Source of the DNA: a virus
Length of the DNA stretch: 64,000 nt
Strand: one strand, 5' to 3'
IMG/VR virus record: IMGVR_UViG_3300017917_003143
Coordinates: 279,633-343,632 of that record
Below are positions 51,436 through 59,416 of this stretch, piece by piece. The notes under the pieces were generated by a model, which saw only the letters and a program-made list of their open reading frames with translations, did no database searches and was not told the DNA's origin. Each line of letters begins with the position of its first letter. Within the stretch, counting starts at the first letter, position 1. The translations under genes and the position numbers were made by a program.

Positions 51436-51964
51436 ACCGAGTTCCTAATCCTCTCATTACCTGATGTACTTTTGAATCAATATTGAGATTGATATAACCG
51501 TGGTTGGGTCGTATAGCGATCTCATGAGGGGGTTCCACATGCATGAATTCGACCCCGTGGCAGGGCTCATTGGAATCAGAATGCACATCTACATAAACTT
51601 GATATGTGACAACGATATCGGTAGCATCTGAGTGTGGCTGGCAACCAAAGTTAGGCAGATCCAACCAATATTTCACGACCATGAGATTTAGATCCTGTCC
51701 AGTGATCTCATTGAGTTTGGGTATGATATCCAATCCAATCTGCTGTAATCTTTCATAGTCGGCGCCAGGCTTTAACCATAGACGATGATGCGGCCTGGTG
51801 ACTTCGAATTCGTTGCCCTCATTGACTGTGATGTCCTGTAACCATTGTAAAGTCTCAGCCGAAAAGCACTGATCTACTTCCCAGCAGTTGGGAGCCACTG
51901 ATTCGATCAAACAAGTTTCGTCATAAATCTTGACTTGCTGTGCAGATGTGTTATACTGTGTCAT
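51401..51964 (-). CDS. Fe(II)/2-oxoglutarate-dependent oxygenase
   Basis: I place the start at ATG 51964 (MTQYNTSAQQ), 7 nt after a late box, giving 187 residues. The facial triad is visible: H111-S-D113 in GCQPHSDATDIVVTYQVYVD and H167 in SKVHQVMRGLGTRSS, with R176 as the 2-oxoglutarate-binding Arg. The LKPGADYERLQQIG and MVVKYWLDLPNFGCQPHSD stretches resemble prolyl-hydroxylase-type phage oxygenases. It could hydroxylate a protein side chain or modified base. It is an inverted single-gene island with its own late promoter. Confidence 0.8.
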   Translation of the reverse strand: MTQYNTSAQQVKIYDETCLIESVAPNCWEVDQCFSAETLQWLQDITVNEGNEFEVTRPHHRLWLKPGADYERLQQIGLDIIPKLNEITGQDLNLMVVKYWLDLPNFGCQPHSDATDIVVTYQVYVDVHSDSNEPCHGVEFMHVEPPHEIAIRPNHGYINLNIDSKVHQVMRGLGTRSSVVFQYNVCN

Positions 51965-51971
51965 ATGCTGA

Positions 51972-51979
51972 TATTTAAG
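51972..51979 (-). promoter_or_regulatory. Late promoter box CTTAAATA (minus), 7 nt before ATG
   Basis: The minus strand reads CTTAAATA, TCAGCAT, ATG. This spacing supports the start at 51964 over the longer TTG-initiated frame. Confidence 0.5.
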
Positions 51980-52019
51980 TACCAAATCGCATCTTCAGAA
52001 GAAAAATCACCTTTTGACG

Positions 52020-52047
52020 TTGACAGTATAAATATCTATGCTACACT
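52020..52047 (+). promoter_or_regulatory. Composite promoter of gene 32: sigma70-type with a late box in the spacer
   Basis: TTGACA at 52020-52025, a 16-nt spacer and TACACT at 52042-52047 form a plausible sigma70 promoter. An exact T4 late box TATAAATA lies inside the spacer at 52027-52034, 76 nt before the ATG. gp32 is needed early and late, which fits dual control. Confidence 0.55.
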
Positions 52048-52110
52048 CAGTAGGGTGTATGCAAGGCATATATAGGCAATTTAAAATTTCTTGAAAGGAC
52101 AATTTCTATT

Positions 52111-53100
52111 ATGGCATCTTTAGCAGAAATCCGCGCTCGACTACAAGCCGCAGAGTCGAACAAAGGCGGTAATCAACAATCAGGCGGCGACAACGCAATT
52201 TATCCCCACTGGAACATCGACGAAGGACAGAGTGCAACACTCCGTTTCCTACCTGACGGTGACTCAAAGAACACTTTCTTCTGGGTTGAACGTGCGATGA
52301 TCAAACTGCCATTCAATGGCATCAAAGGGGAAATGGAATCCAAACAGGTCCAAGTGCAAGTTCCTTGTGTGGAAATGTGGGGTGAGGCATGTCCTATCCT
52401 TGCAGAAGTTCGCACATGGTTCAAAGACAAAGCTCTTGAAGACATGGGCCGTAAGTATTGGAAAAAGCGTAGTTACATCATGCAAGGTTTCGTTCGTGAG
52501 AACCCACTTGCAGATGACAAGACACCGGAGAATCCGATCCGCCGATTCATCATCGGTCCTCAGATTTTCCAAACAATCAAGTCAGCACTCATGGATCCAG
52601 AATTGGAAGAGTTGCCAACTGACTTGATGCGTGGTCTGGACTTCCGTATCACCAAGACAAGCAAAGGTGGATACGCAGACTACTCAACTTCTAAATGGGC
52701 TCGTAAGGAAAGCGCATTGACTGAAGCAGAACAAGCCGCTCTTGAGGCACATGGTTTGTTCACGCTCTCCGACTTCCTTCCTAAGAAACCATCAGAGGCC
52801 GAACTCAAAGTCATGAAAGAAATGTTTGAAGCTTCGGTTGATGGCAAACCTTATGATCCCGACCGTTGGGGTGCGTACTTCCGCCCTGCTGGTGTAGCGG
52901 CTCCGCAAGGTTCTTCCGCAGGCTCTGAAACTGTAGCAGAACAAGCCGCACCAGTAGCAAAGGCCGCGCCTGCTTCTTCTACCAGCTCGTTTGATGAAGA
53001 GGATGATGCACCGGCTGCCACAGCACCGGTAGAAGCCAAGCCAACTCAGAAGGCTGAGGATATCTTGGCAATGATCCGCGCTCGTCAGAACAAACAGTAA
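52111..53100 (+). CDS. 32: Single-stranded DNA-binding protein, T4 gp32-like
   Basis: The 329-residue protein coats ssDNA in replication and recombination. The N-terminal MASLAEIRARLQAAE is the cooperative-binding helix; the core has IYPHWNIDEGQSATLRFLPD, the Cys pair in VPCVEMWGEACPILAEVR (T4 gp32 has a zinc site in this region) and RRFIIGPQIFQTIKSALMD. The C-terminus is Ala/Ser-rich and acidic (SFDEEDDAPA), used for protein contacts, and ends AEDILAMIRARQNKQ. T4 gp32 is 301 residues. The 126-nt leader between the divergent start at 51964 and this ATG holds a composite promoter; AAAGGA is the ribosome site. Confidence 0.92.
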   Translation: MASLAEIRARLQAAESNKGGNQQSGGDNAIYPHWNIDEGQSATLRFLPDGDSKNTFFWVERAMIKLPFNGIKGEMESKQVQVQVPCVEMWGEACPILAEVRTWFKDKALEDMGRKYWKKRSYIMQGFVRENPLADDKTPENPIRRFIIGPQIFQTIKSALMDPELEELPTDLMRGLDFRITKTSKGGYADYSTSKWARKESALTEAEQAALEAHGLFTLSDFLPKKPSEAELKVMKEMFEASVDGKPYDPDRWGAYFRPAGVAAPQGSSAGSETVAEQAAPVAKAAPASSTSSFDEEDDAPAATAPVEAKPTQKAEDILAMIRARQNKQ

Positions 53101-53115
53101 TATATACGAGCACTC

Positions 53116-53142
53116 AGCACAAGGGTATCTTGCCCTTGTGCT
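53116..53142 (+). terminator. Hairpin between gene 32 and uvsX
   Basis: AGCACAAGGG at 53116-53125 pairs perfectly with CCCTTGTGCT at 53133-53142 around a 7-nt loop, followed by TCTTCTC. The weak U-tract suggests partial termination or mRNA 3'-end protection that would keep gp32 message above uvsX. Confidence 0.6.
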
Positions 53143-53165
53143 TCTTCTCAAACAATAGGTGAAAT

Positions 53166-54224
53166 ATGGGTAAACCCTTTGACGTATCTAAATTCCGGAA
53201 GGAAATTACAAAATCTATCGACGGCTTGTCGATTGGATTCAACGATCCTACAGATTGGATCTCCACAGGCAACTTTGCGCTTAACTACCTTATCTCGGGC
53301 GACTTCAACAAAGGCGTACCGTTGGGCAAAGTCACTGTGTTTGCTGGCGAATCAGGTGCTGGCAAATCGTATATCTGTTCAGGCAATATCATCAAGAACG
53401 CACAAGAACAAGGTATCTTTGTTGTACTGATCGACTCAGAGAACGCACTAGACGAAGCTTGGTTACATGCGTTGGGCGTAAGCACCGATGAATCAAAATT
53501 GCTTAAACTCAGCATGGCCATGATCGACGATGTGGCCAAAACCATTTCGACATTCATGGGCGATTACAAGGCCTTGCCCGATGGTGAGCGTCCTAAAGTA
53601 TTGTTTGTGATTGACTCACTGGGTATGTTGCTCACCCCTACTGATATCAATCAGTTTGACAGTGGTGATTTAAAAGGTGACTTGGGTCGTAAGCCTAAAG
53701 CACTCACCGCCTTGGTTCGTAACTGTGTCAACATGTTTGGTAGTTATAATGTAGGTTTGGTGTGTACTAATCACACATACGCAAGCCAAGATATGTTTGA
53801 CCCAGATGACAAGATCTCAGGTGGACAAGGCTTCATCTACGCAAGTTCTATCGTTGTTGCTATGAAGAAACTCAAGCTCAAAGAGGACGAGGATGGCAAC
53901 AAGATCAGTGACGTTATGGGTATTCGTTCGGCCTGTAAGGTCATGAAAACACGTTATGCCAAACCCTTCGAAGGTGTACAGGTCAAGATTCCTTATGAGA
54001 CAGGTATGAATCCTTATTCAGGACTCACTGACTTGGCTGAAAAGAAAGGCTTGCTTAAGAAAGATGGTAACAGACTTATGTTTGTGACCAGCGAAGGCGA
54101 GATTATCAAATACTTCCGCAAAGGATGGGAATCCAATGAAGATGGATGCCTTGACAAGGTCATGGTCGATTTTAAAAATCAGAAGACCGAGGTAAGTACA
54201 GCTGAATCAGAACAGGAGGAATAA
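53166..54224 (+). CDS. uvsX: RecA-like recombinase UvsX
   Basis: The 352-residue ATPase forms filaments on ssDNA for strand exchange and recombination-dependent replication. Walker A is G61ESGAGKS68, Walker B is VLFVIDSLGML. VGLVCTNHTYASQDMFDPDD and GQGFIYASSIVVAMKKLKLK match the T4 UvsX family (T4: 391 residues). It follows gp32 and precedes, with two genes between, a UvsY-like mediator; gp32, UvsX and UvsY act together. A TAGGTG ribosome site lies 7 nt before the ATG. Confidence 0.95.
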   Translation: MGKPFDVSKFRKEITKSIDGLSIGFNDPTDWISTGNFALNYLISGDFNKGVPLGKVTVFAGESGAGKSYICSGNIIKNAQEQGIFVVLIDSENALDEAWLHALGVSTDESKLLKLSMAMIDDVAKTISTFMGDYKALPDGERPKVLFVIDSLGMLLTPTDINQFDSGDLKGDLGRKPKALTALVRNCVNMFGSYNVGLVCTNHTYASQDMFDPDDKISGGQGFIYASSIVVAMKKLKLKEDEDGNKISDVMGIRSACKVMKTRYAKPFEGVQVKIPYETGMNPYSGLTDLAEKKGLLKKDGNRLMFVTSEGEIIKYFRKGWESNEDGCLDKVMVDFKNQKTEVSTAESEQEE

Positions 54225-54227
54225 CTG

Positions 54228-54467
54228 ATGTCAGTGGAATTAGCAAGTGAACTTTGGTCAGAAATCAAACGATATGTCAACTCTGTAGACCGTAACGAAG
54301 CCGCAGAAACCGTAGTTAGTATTCTCATCGACAACGACATTGATGCAGAAGATATCAAATCAGCTTTCAAAGGTGATGGTGATATCAAACGTGCATTGGC
54401 AGAATATCTCAAGGAAGAAGAAGAACTTGAGGAAGAAGAAGAGGATGACTACGAGGATGACTATTGA
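54228..54467 (+). CDS. Small acidic protein downstream of uvsX
   Basis: The 79-residue protein (MSVELASELWSEIKRYVNSV) has a helical body with ETVVSILIDNDIDAEDIKSA and ends in a long Glu/Asp tail. It starts 3 nt after the uvsX stop and its stop overlaps the radical SAM start (TGATG). The acidic tail is like that of DNA-mimic or SSB-tail proteins, but no role is known. I have the impression that similar small genes follow uvsX in other environmental T4-like phages. Confidence 0.6.
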   Translation: MSVELASELWSEIKRYVNSVDRNEAAETVVSILIDNDIDAEDIKSAFKGDGDIKRALAEYLKEEEELEEEEEDDYEDDY

Positions 54468-55726
54468 TGAAAGACAAGAAGTATTTTCCTATTAAGACTG
54501 CCACAGCATGTCAACTTAAATGGAGCTGGAGTACAATTTTATTGTGGCAAGGCATAACAAGATCTTGCCACAGAACATCAGATTCAGAATTGACTGCAGA
54601 AAACTTCTTCGACTTTCATAATACCAAACTCAAACTGCAAGACAGACAGGCCATGCTCGATGGGCAATGGCCGGAAAAAAACTGTTCTTATTGTAAAAAT
54701 ATCGAAGCTCGTGGTGGTACAAGCGATCGTATACGCATGACAAGCATACCTGACCTTTACCCCAACGAGTTAGATGATGATCCTACAAAACTCATAGTCG
54801 ATCCTTCTATAGTTGAAGTATATTTCAACAATACTTGTAATCTTGGTTGCTTGTACTGTAATTTAGGATTTAGTTCGGTTAATGAAGACGAAAATCGGCG
54901 TTACGGTGATTTCCGTTACGGTGAAGTTCGACTGATCGCGAGGCCCAAAGGACAGTATAAAAATCTTGTTCCTTATTTTTGGAAATGGTTTGAAAAAGAT
55001 TTTCAGAAAGTCAAACGACTGCATATACTTGGCGGAGAACCGTTTTTACAAAAAGAGTTGTTTGTGCTGTTAGACAAGATCGAACAGTTACCCAATCCCA
55101 ACTGCGAACTAAATGTAGTCACAAACTTGATGTGCGACGAAAAAGTACTGGATGAGTTTATAGCCCGTTGCAAAAAACTATTAGTTGGTCGAGCACTCAA
55201 AAGAGTTGATATCACTTGTAGCATCGATTGCTGGGGCGCCGATCAAGAACATGTGCGTTGGGGGATCAAGATGGATCAATGGGAAAAAAACTTTCGCACC
55301 TTGCTACAATACAAATGGCTGAAAATCAATATCAACCAAACGATCACTGTGTTAACGATAAAAACCATGCCAGACCTCCTGAGAAAATTAAAGGAATGGC
55401 AAAAGATACATCCTGTTGGGCATTTCTTCAGCGAAGGTGAACCTCTAATCGAATGTTTAGAAATTGATGTCCTGGGCCATGATATTTTTAGCAAAGAGAT
55501 CAGTGAAATCTTAGATATCATGCCAGAAACCAATGACGAAGAAATCTTGACAAAAAAGTACATGGATAGTATACTGTCAAAACTCGTTGGAACTAAACCC
55601 GATCCGAGACGCATGAAAGATCTAAAGGCTTTCTTAGATGAAAAGGATCGTAGACGTGGCACTGACTGGAAACAAGTTTTCCCCTGGGTACAAGAAGAAT
55701 TTAAAAAATGTGGTATAGCCGAGTAG
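54467..55726 (+). CDS. Radical SAM enzyme (CxxxCxxC, extra N-terminal Cys motif)
   Basis: I use the ATG at 54467, overlapping the previous stop. The 419-residue protein has the iron-sulfur motif C124-N-L-G-C128-L-Y-C131 within FNNTCNLGCLYCNLG, a GGEPFLQKE SAM-binding segment and an upstream C73-S-Y-C76 pair that could bind an auxiliary cluster. The N-terminal SCHRTSDSELTAENFFDFHN with a RQAMLDGQWPEKNCSYCK block is typical of phage radical SAM proteins with a twitch-like region. The substrate is unknown. Its 3' end overlaps uvsY by 19 nt, so it is expressed with the recombination genes. Confidence 0.85.
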   Translation: MKDKKYFPIKTATACQLKWSWSTILLWQGITRSCHRTSDSELTAENFFDFHNTKLKLQDRQAMLDGQWPEKNCSYCKNIEARGGTSDRIRMTSIPDLYPNELDDDPTKLIVDPSIVEVYFNNTCNLGCLYCNLGFSSVNEDENRRYGDFRYGEVRLIARPKGQYKNLVPYFWKWFEKDFQKVKRLHILGGEPFLQKELFVLLDKIEQLPNPNCELNVVTNLMCDEKVLDEFIARCKKLLVGRALKRVDITCSIDCWGADQEHVRWGIKMDQWEKNFRTLLQYKWLKININQTITVLTIKTMPDLLRKLKEWQKIHPVGHFFSEGEPLIECLEIDVLGHDIFSKEISEILDIMPETNDEEILTKKYMDSILSKLVGTKPDPRRMKDLKAFLDEKDRRRGTDWKQVFPWVQEEFKKCGIAE

Positions 55727-56160
55727 TAGCGAACTTAGGATCGATTCCTGACTTTATAGCACACTATGAACGTGAGCTAGATGAAGCACGTCGGGAATGC
55801 CGCATCGGTGGAATGGTCGAACACAACATCAAAGAACTTCCGGGCATCACCGAACATAGATTCAATCAACTGCAAGAGATAGAAGCAGTACTCAACTATC
55901 TCAACATACAACTACGAAAAATCCGCCGCCGCCACTTTCAGAAGTATCTCGAAGCATATCAACGTGCCTTGACATCAAGAGATGCTGAAAAGTATGTAGA
56001 TGGTGAAGATGAAGTCATAGACTTTGAAACTATCATCAACGAAGTAGCCTTGTTGCGTAACAAGTGGCTGGGTATCATGAAAGGTCTGGATACCAAGCAG
56101 TGGCAGATGGGGCATATCGTGCGACTGCGTACTGCAGGCATGGAAGATATACAGGTATGA
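55708..56160 (+). CDS. uvsY: Recombination mediator, UvsY-like
   Basis: The 150-residue protein matches the layout of T4 UvsY (137 residues): an N-terminal helical region and a C-terminal NKWLGIMKGLDTKQWQMGHI followed by VRLRTAGMEDI, parallel to LQYWGILLDFCSGALDAIKS...IKHIQDMRAFEAG in T4. A basic QLRKIRRRHFQKYLEAYQRA segment would bind ssDNA. UvsY loads UvsX on gp32-coated DNA. The start lies inside the radical SAM gene, and the stop overlaps the next start (ATGA). Call supported by position after uvsX. Confidence 0.72.
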   Translation: MWYSRVVANLGSIPDFIAHYERELDEARRECRIGGMVEHNIKELPGITEHRFNQLQEIEAVLNYLNIQLRKIRRRHFQKYLEAYQRALTSRDAEKYVDGEDEVIDFETIINEVALLRNKWLGIMKGLDTKQWQMGHIVRLRTAGMEDIQV

Positions 56161-57179
56161 CCTCTCGTTTGCGTAGAGCAGACCCTTATGTATATTATGA
56201 TGTATGGAGAAACATTGGATCATATGCGTTGAGATCCGGAGAGTTCTCCTCCATACTTGAACAGGATTTTGAGACAGCTGGAATACCCAAAGATCAAGTC
56301 AAAGATTTTGTCTGGATATTTGATCACAAGCCCGAGGGCATCTCTGCAGAAGACATGCAAGGCTTTTATGAATATTTTAAAAGTCTTGGAGTTCCAGACA
56401 AAAACTTTCGTGTGGCATTTAGTTGCGTAGAAGACATTGACGCATTGCCATATCCAGCTGTGTGTTTACCGGATCGCTTGATCTACAATGGCAATTGGTA
56501 CATGCATCTCAAGCACTACAACATTGACTGGGAAAATTTGCCAATGACTCACAAGATAGTGTGTTTAATGCGCAGGCCCAGCGTAGGACGAGGCAATCTA
56601 GCCAAGCGATTATTGGCCAAGATTGGGCCAGACAATCTCATAATGACTTTTGGTACCAATGGCGAGCACTGTGACGAATCAGTCAAAAAGCTAATATGGC
56701 CACATTCATTTCCCATGATCGTGGACAGACCCATGGCCGACCAAGTGTTCCAGCATCGTATAGATCATGATTTTTTCTACAAGGCTCCTGTGAACTTGAT
56801 AGTAGAGAGTTCCAGCCAAATAGATCCAAACACTTGGCGCAGTATTTTTATCACAGAAAAGACATTCAAAGCCCTGGCTTGGTATCAGTTTCCAATGTGG
56901 TATGCAGTACCAGGTCTGGTTGATCAAGTCCGACAGATGGGCTTTGATGTGTTTGATGATATTTTCAACGGTCATGTGTATGACAAAGAATCTGATCCTT
57001 GGGTGCGTATGACCCAAGTTGTGCAGTTGGCCAAACAGATGTGTGATCAAGACTTGCCACGATTGAGAAAAGCACACTGGCACCGGCTACAAAAAAATGC
57101 AGAGCTGATTGAAAAGATACATAATGAAGCAATTACAAAACATACACAAGCATTACATAAACTAACCAATGACATCTAA
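56157..57179 (+). CDS. Putative glycosyltransferase (GT10-like C-terminal motif), paralogue of 9224-10288
   Basis: I use the ATG at 56157 (MTSRLRRADPYV), overlapping the UvsY stop, giving 340 residues. The C-terminal part has SIFITEKTFKALAWYQFPMW followed by AVPGLVDQVRQMGFDVFDDI, the same [IF]TEK...GL...MGF[DT]xFDD pattern as the protein at 9224. HKIVCLMRRPSVGRGNLAKR in the middle parallels KFSCLNRNPTFHR there. A GT-B-type sugar transferase is likely. It is the first gene of the sugar cassette and is coupled to the recombination operon. Confidence 0.55.
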   Translation: MTSRLRRADPYVYYDVWRNIGSYALRSGEFSSILEQDFETAGIPKDQVKDFVWIFDHKPEGISAEDMQGFYEYFKSLGVPDKNFRVAFSCVEDIDALPYPAVCLPDRLIYNGNWYMHLKHYNIDWENLPMTHKIVCLMRRPSVGRGNLAKRLLAKIGPDNLIMTFGTNGEHCDESVKKLIWPHSFPMIVDRPMADQVFQHRIDHDFFYKAPVNLIVESSSQIDPNTWRSIFITEKTFKALAWYQFPMWYAVPGLVDQVRQMGFDVFDDIFNGHVYDKESDPWVRMTQVVQLAKQMCDQDLPRLRKAHWHRLQKNAELIEKIHNEAITKHTQALHKLTNDI

Positions 57180-57930
57180 ATTTGTTAATCCTCAAGCCAG
57201 TCATGAACACAGTCTGAGAACGCTCAACGACCTGTATGAGCATGACGATTTCATGGAAAGCGTAGGCCGTGTGGTAGATCTTGGTTGCGGATACGATGCT
57301 TTAGATCTGCAATGGTGGGCCACACGGACCACACGCGACGATGATCCTCTACCGTTGAATATACAGTGCGTTGGTATTGATCTGATTGATACGATCAGTA
57401 GAGAAGCAAGACAAAACAACGTAACATATCAGCGCGGAGATTTGGAAACAGTACAACAGCCCAAACGTGCTTATGACATAGTGTGGTGTCACGATACTTT
57501 CCAGTACATGATCAACCCGCTACAATGTTTGGTCAATTGGCGTAACTTATGCACAGCCAACGGAATGTTAGTATTGATACTACCACAAACTACCAACATA
57601 GAATTCAATCGACAGGCATTCGATCAACCATCAGGATGCTACTATAATCATACCATGGTCAGTCTCATACACATGCTGGCCGTCACAGGATGGGATTGTC
57701 GTAGCGGATTTTTTAAAAAAGCACCCAACGATCCATGGCTACATGCCATAGTTTACAAGAGCGATCAAGAGCCCAGCGATCCACGTGGTACCTCATGGTA
57801 CAGTCTTGCCGAAAAGGGTCTACTACCGGCCAGCGCAGAAGAATCTATCAACAAATACGGTTACTTGCGACAGCACGATCTTGTGTTACCTTGGATTGAC
57901 AAGAGCCTGAGCTGGATGGGGCATCAGTAA
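57169..57930 (+). CDS. SAM-dependent methyltransferase (class I)
   Basis: The 253-residue protein has SAM motif I in GRVVDLGCGYDALDLQ (residues 33-48), an acidic motif in CVGIDLIDTI and motif IV-like IVWCHDTFQYMINPLQCLVN. It is of the Methyltransf_11/23 small-molecule type. Overlap of 11 nt with the preceding gene and position in a sugar cassette suggest methylation of a sugar or lipid-linked product. The C-terminal 60 residues (GTSWYSLAEKGLLPASAEES) are not part of the core fold. Confidence 0.75.
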   Translation: MTSKFVNPQASHEHSLRTLNDLYEHDDFMESVGRVVDLGCGYDALDLQWWATRTTRDDDPLPLNIQCVGIDLIDTISREARQNNVTYQRGDLETVQQPKRAYDIVWCHDTFQYMINPLQCLVNWRNLCTANGMLVLILPQTTNIEFNRQAFDQPSGCYYNHTMVSLIHMLAVTGWDCRSGFFKKAPNDPWLHAIVYKSDQEPSDPRGTSWYSLAEKGLLPASAEESINKYGYLRQHDLVLPWIDKSLSWMGHQ

Positions 57931-57954
57931 TCCAAGACCGTAATATGTGCCTAT

Positions 57955-57962
57955 TATAAATA
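57955..57962 (+). promoter_or_regulatory. Exact T4 late promoter TATAAATA, 5 nt before ATG
   Basis: TATAAATA, TGCAC, ATG at 57968. It is an 8/8 consensus match and decides between three possible starts (57947 GTG, 57962 ATG, 57968 ATG), because the predicted transcript starts at the last. Confidence 0.65.
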
Positions 57963-57967
57963 TGCAC

Positions 57968-58732
57968 ATGAACAAAATCGTATTGGTTACCGGGGGATTT
58001 GACCCTGTACATTCTGGACACATCGCGTATTTCAAAGCCGCACGAGCTCTCGGCGACACTCTAATCGTTGGATTAAATTCTGACGAATGGCTCGAGCGTA
58101 AAAAAGGACGTGCATTCATGCCATGGAATGAGCGTCTTTGCGTGATCAATAATCTATCCATGGTCGATGAAGTCTACACGTTTGATGATGAAGACGGATC
58201 AGCCCGACATTTTATACAACAGGTGCGGGCACACTATCCCATGGCTGAGCTGATATTTGCCAATGGTGGCGATCGCACAGACAAAAACATTCCTGAAATG
58301 GATGTTGTTGACCCCAATCTAAAATTTGTGTTTGGTGTGGGCGGATTCAACAAGGCCAACTCCAGTAGCTGGATACTGGAAGAATGGCGAGCACCAAAGA
58401 CAGAAAGACCTTGGGGGTATTATCGTGTGCTACATGAACCTAACAAAAATGTAAAACTAAAAGAGCTCACGGTCGAACCTGGCAAAACTCTCAGCATGCA
58501 ACGCCATGCTGATCGAGGAGAGCTTTGGTTTGTCAGCGAAGGCGAAGCTACGCTGTACACGATCAACCGAAAATCTGACGCAGAGCTACACGGTCGATAC
58601 ACACGCAATCAAATGATCGTAATCAATCGTCAAGAGTGGCATCAGCTGGCCAACGAAGGCACAGAACCTCTCAAAGTCATCGAAATACAATACGGTGATC
58701 GATGTGAGGAAAATGACATAGAACGACAATGA
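57968..58732 (+). CDS. Cytidylyltransferase-cupin fusion (sugar nucleotide biosynthesis)
   Basis: The 254-residue protein joins two domains. Residues 1-130 form a nucleotidyltransferase with the HxGH motif (GGFDPVHSGH, H15 and H18), as in RfaE, TagD and related cytidylyltransferases. Residues 145-250 form a cupin of the mannose-6-phosphate isomerase type II kind, with QRHADRGELWFV (H180, E185), EWHQLAN and PLKVIEIQYGDRCEENDIER, its end signature. The start is set by the late box. It could make or balance a sugar precursor such as a CDP- or GDP-activated sugar for the transferases around it. Confidence 0.85.
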   Translation: MNKIVLVTGGFDPVHSGHIAYFKAARALGDTLIVGLNSDEWLERKKGRAFMPWNERLCVINNLSMVDEVYTFDDEDGSARHFIQQVRAHYPMAELIFANGGDRTDKNIPEMDVVDPNLKFVFGVGGFNKANSSSWILEEWRAPKTERPWGYYRVLHEPNKNVKLKELTVEPGKTLSMQRHADRGELWFVSEGEATLYTINRKSDAELHGRYTRNQMIVINRQEWHQLANEGTEPLKVIEIQYGDRCEENDIERQ

Positions 58733-59415
58733 ATGACATTATTCCTATCTTTGTAGGATATGATCCGCGAGAAGCTATAGCCTTTCACACTTGTGTGAAC
58801 TCAATCATACGTCATGCTACACAACCAGTGGCCATACATCCAGTAGCTCTCAATCTGTTTAAAGACTACAATGAGACACACACTGACGGTAGCAATCATT
58901 TTATCTACACGCGATTCCTTGTGCCGCACTTGATGGGTTGGAAAGGTTGGGCTATATTCATTGACGGTGACATGATCTTGAGAGATGATATCACCAAACT
59001 CTGGAATCTACGTGAGACAGACAAAGATGTCATGGTAATCAAACACGATTACAAAACCCGTATGCCTGTAAAATACTTAGGAGCAAAGAATGAAGACTAT
59101 CCTAGAAAAAATTGGAGTAGTGTTATTTTGTGGAATTGTAGTAGCTTTCCTAACAGGAAACTTACCCCTGAGTTCGTCCAACAATCCACGGGTAGTTTCC
59201 TCCACCGTTTCTCGTGGTTAAACGATGAACGAATCGGTGAGCTACCACCCGAGTGGAATTGGTTACCCGATGAATACGGTGTCAATCCTGATGCCAAGCT
59301 CTTGCACTATACTCTAGGTACGCCCTGCTTCCATGAATTTGCCGACACACCACAAAGTGAAGAATGGCATAGAGAACGCATACTAACAGAATACTGCCAA
59401 CAAAGGAACATATAA
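58729..59415 (+). CDS. Glycosyltransferase, GT8-like
   Basis: The 228-residue enzyme has GT-A features: IIPIFVGYDPREAIAFHTCV at the start, a D79-G-D81 metal and nucleotide-sugar motif in WAIFIDGDMILRDDI, and a C-terminal KLLHYTLGTPCFHEFAD, which supplies the usual H-x-x-G region. It overlaps the preceding gene by 4 nt. It probably transfers a hexose from a UDP or GDP donor. A similar domain is frequent in environmental T4-like phages. Confidence 0.8.
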   Translation: MNDIIPIFVGYDPREAIAFHTCVNSIIRHATQPVAIHPVALNLFKDYNETHTDGSNHFIYTRFLVPHLMGWKGWAIFIDGDMILRDDITKLWNLRETDKDVMVIKHDYKTRMPVKYLGAKNEDYPRKNWSSVILWNCSSFPNRKLTPEFVQQSTGSFLHRFSWLNDERIGELPPEWNWLPDEYGVNPDAKLLHYTLGTPCFHEFADTPQSEEWHRERILTEYCQQRNI

Positions 59416-59416
59416 A

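Noticed and set aside
56064-56156. Upstream extension of the 56157 gene
   Set aside because: It lies wholly inside the UvsY-like gene; the ATGA overlap at 56157 is the standard junction in this genome.
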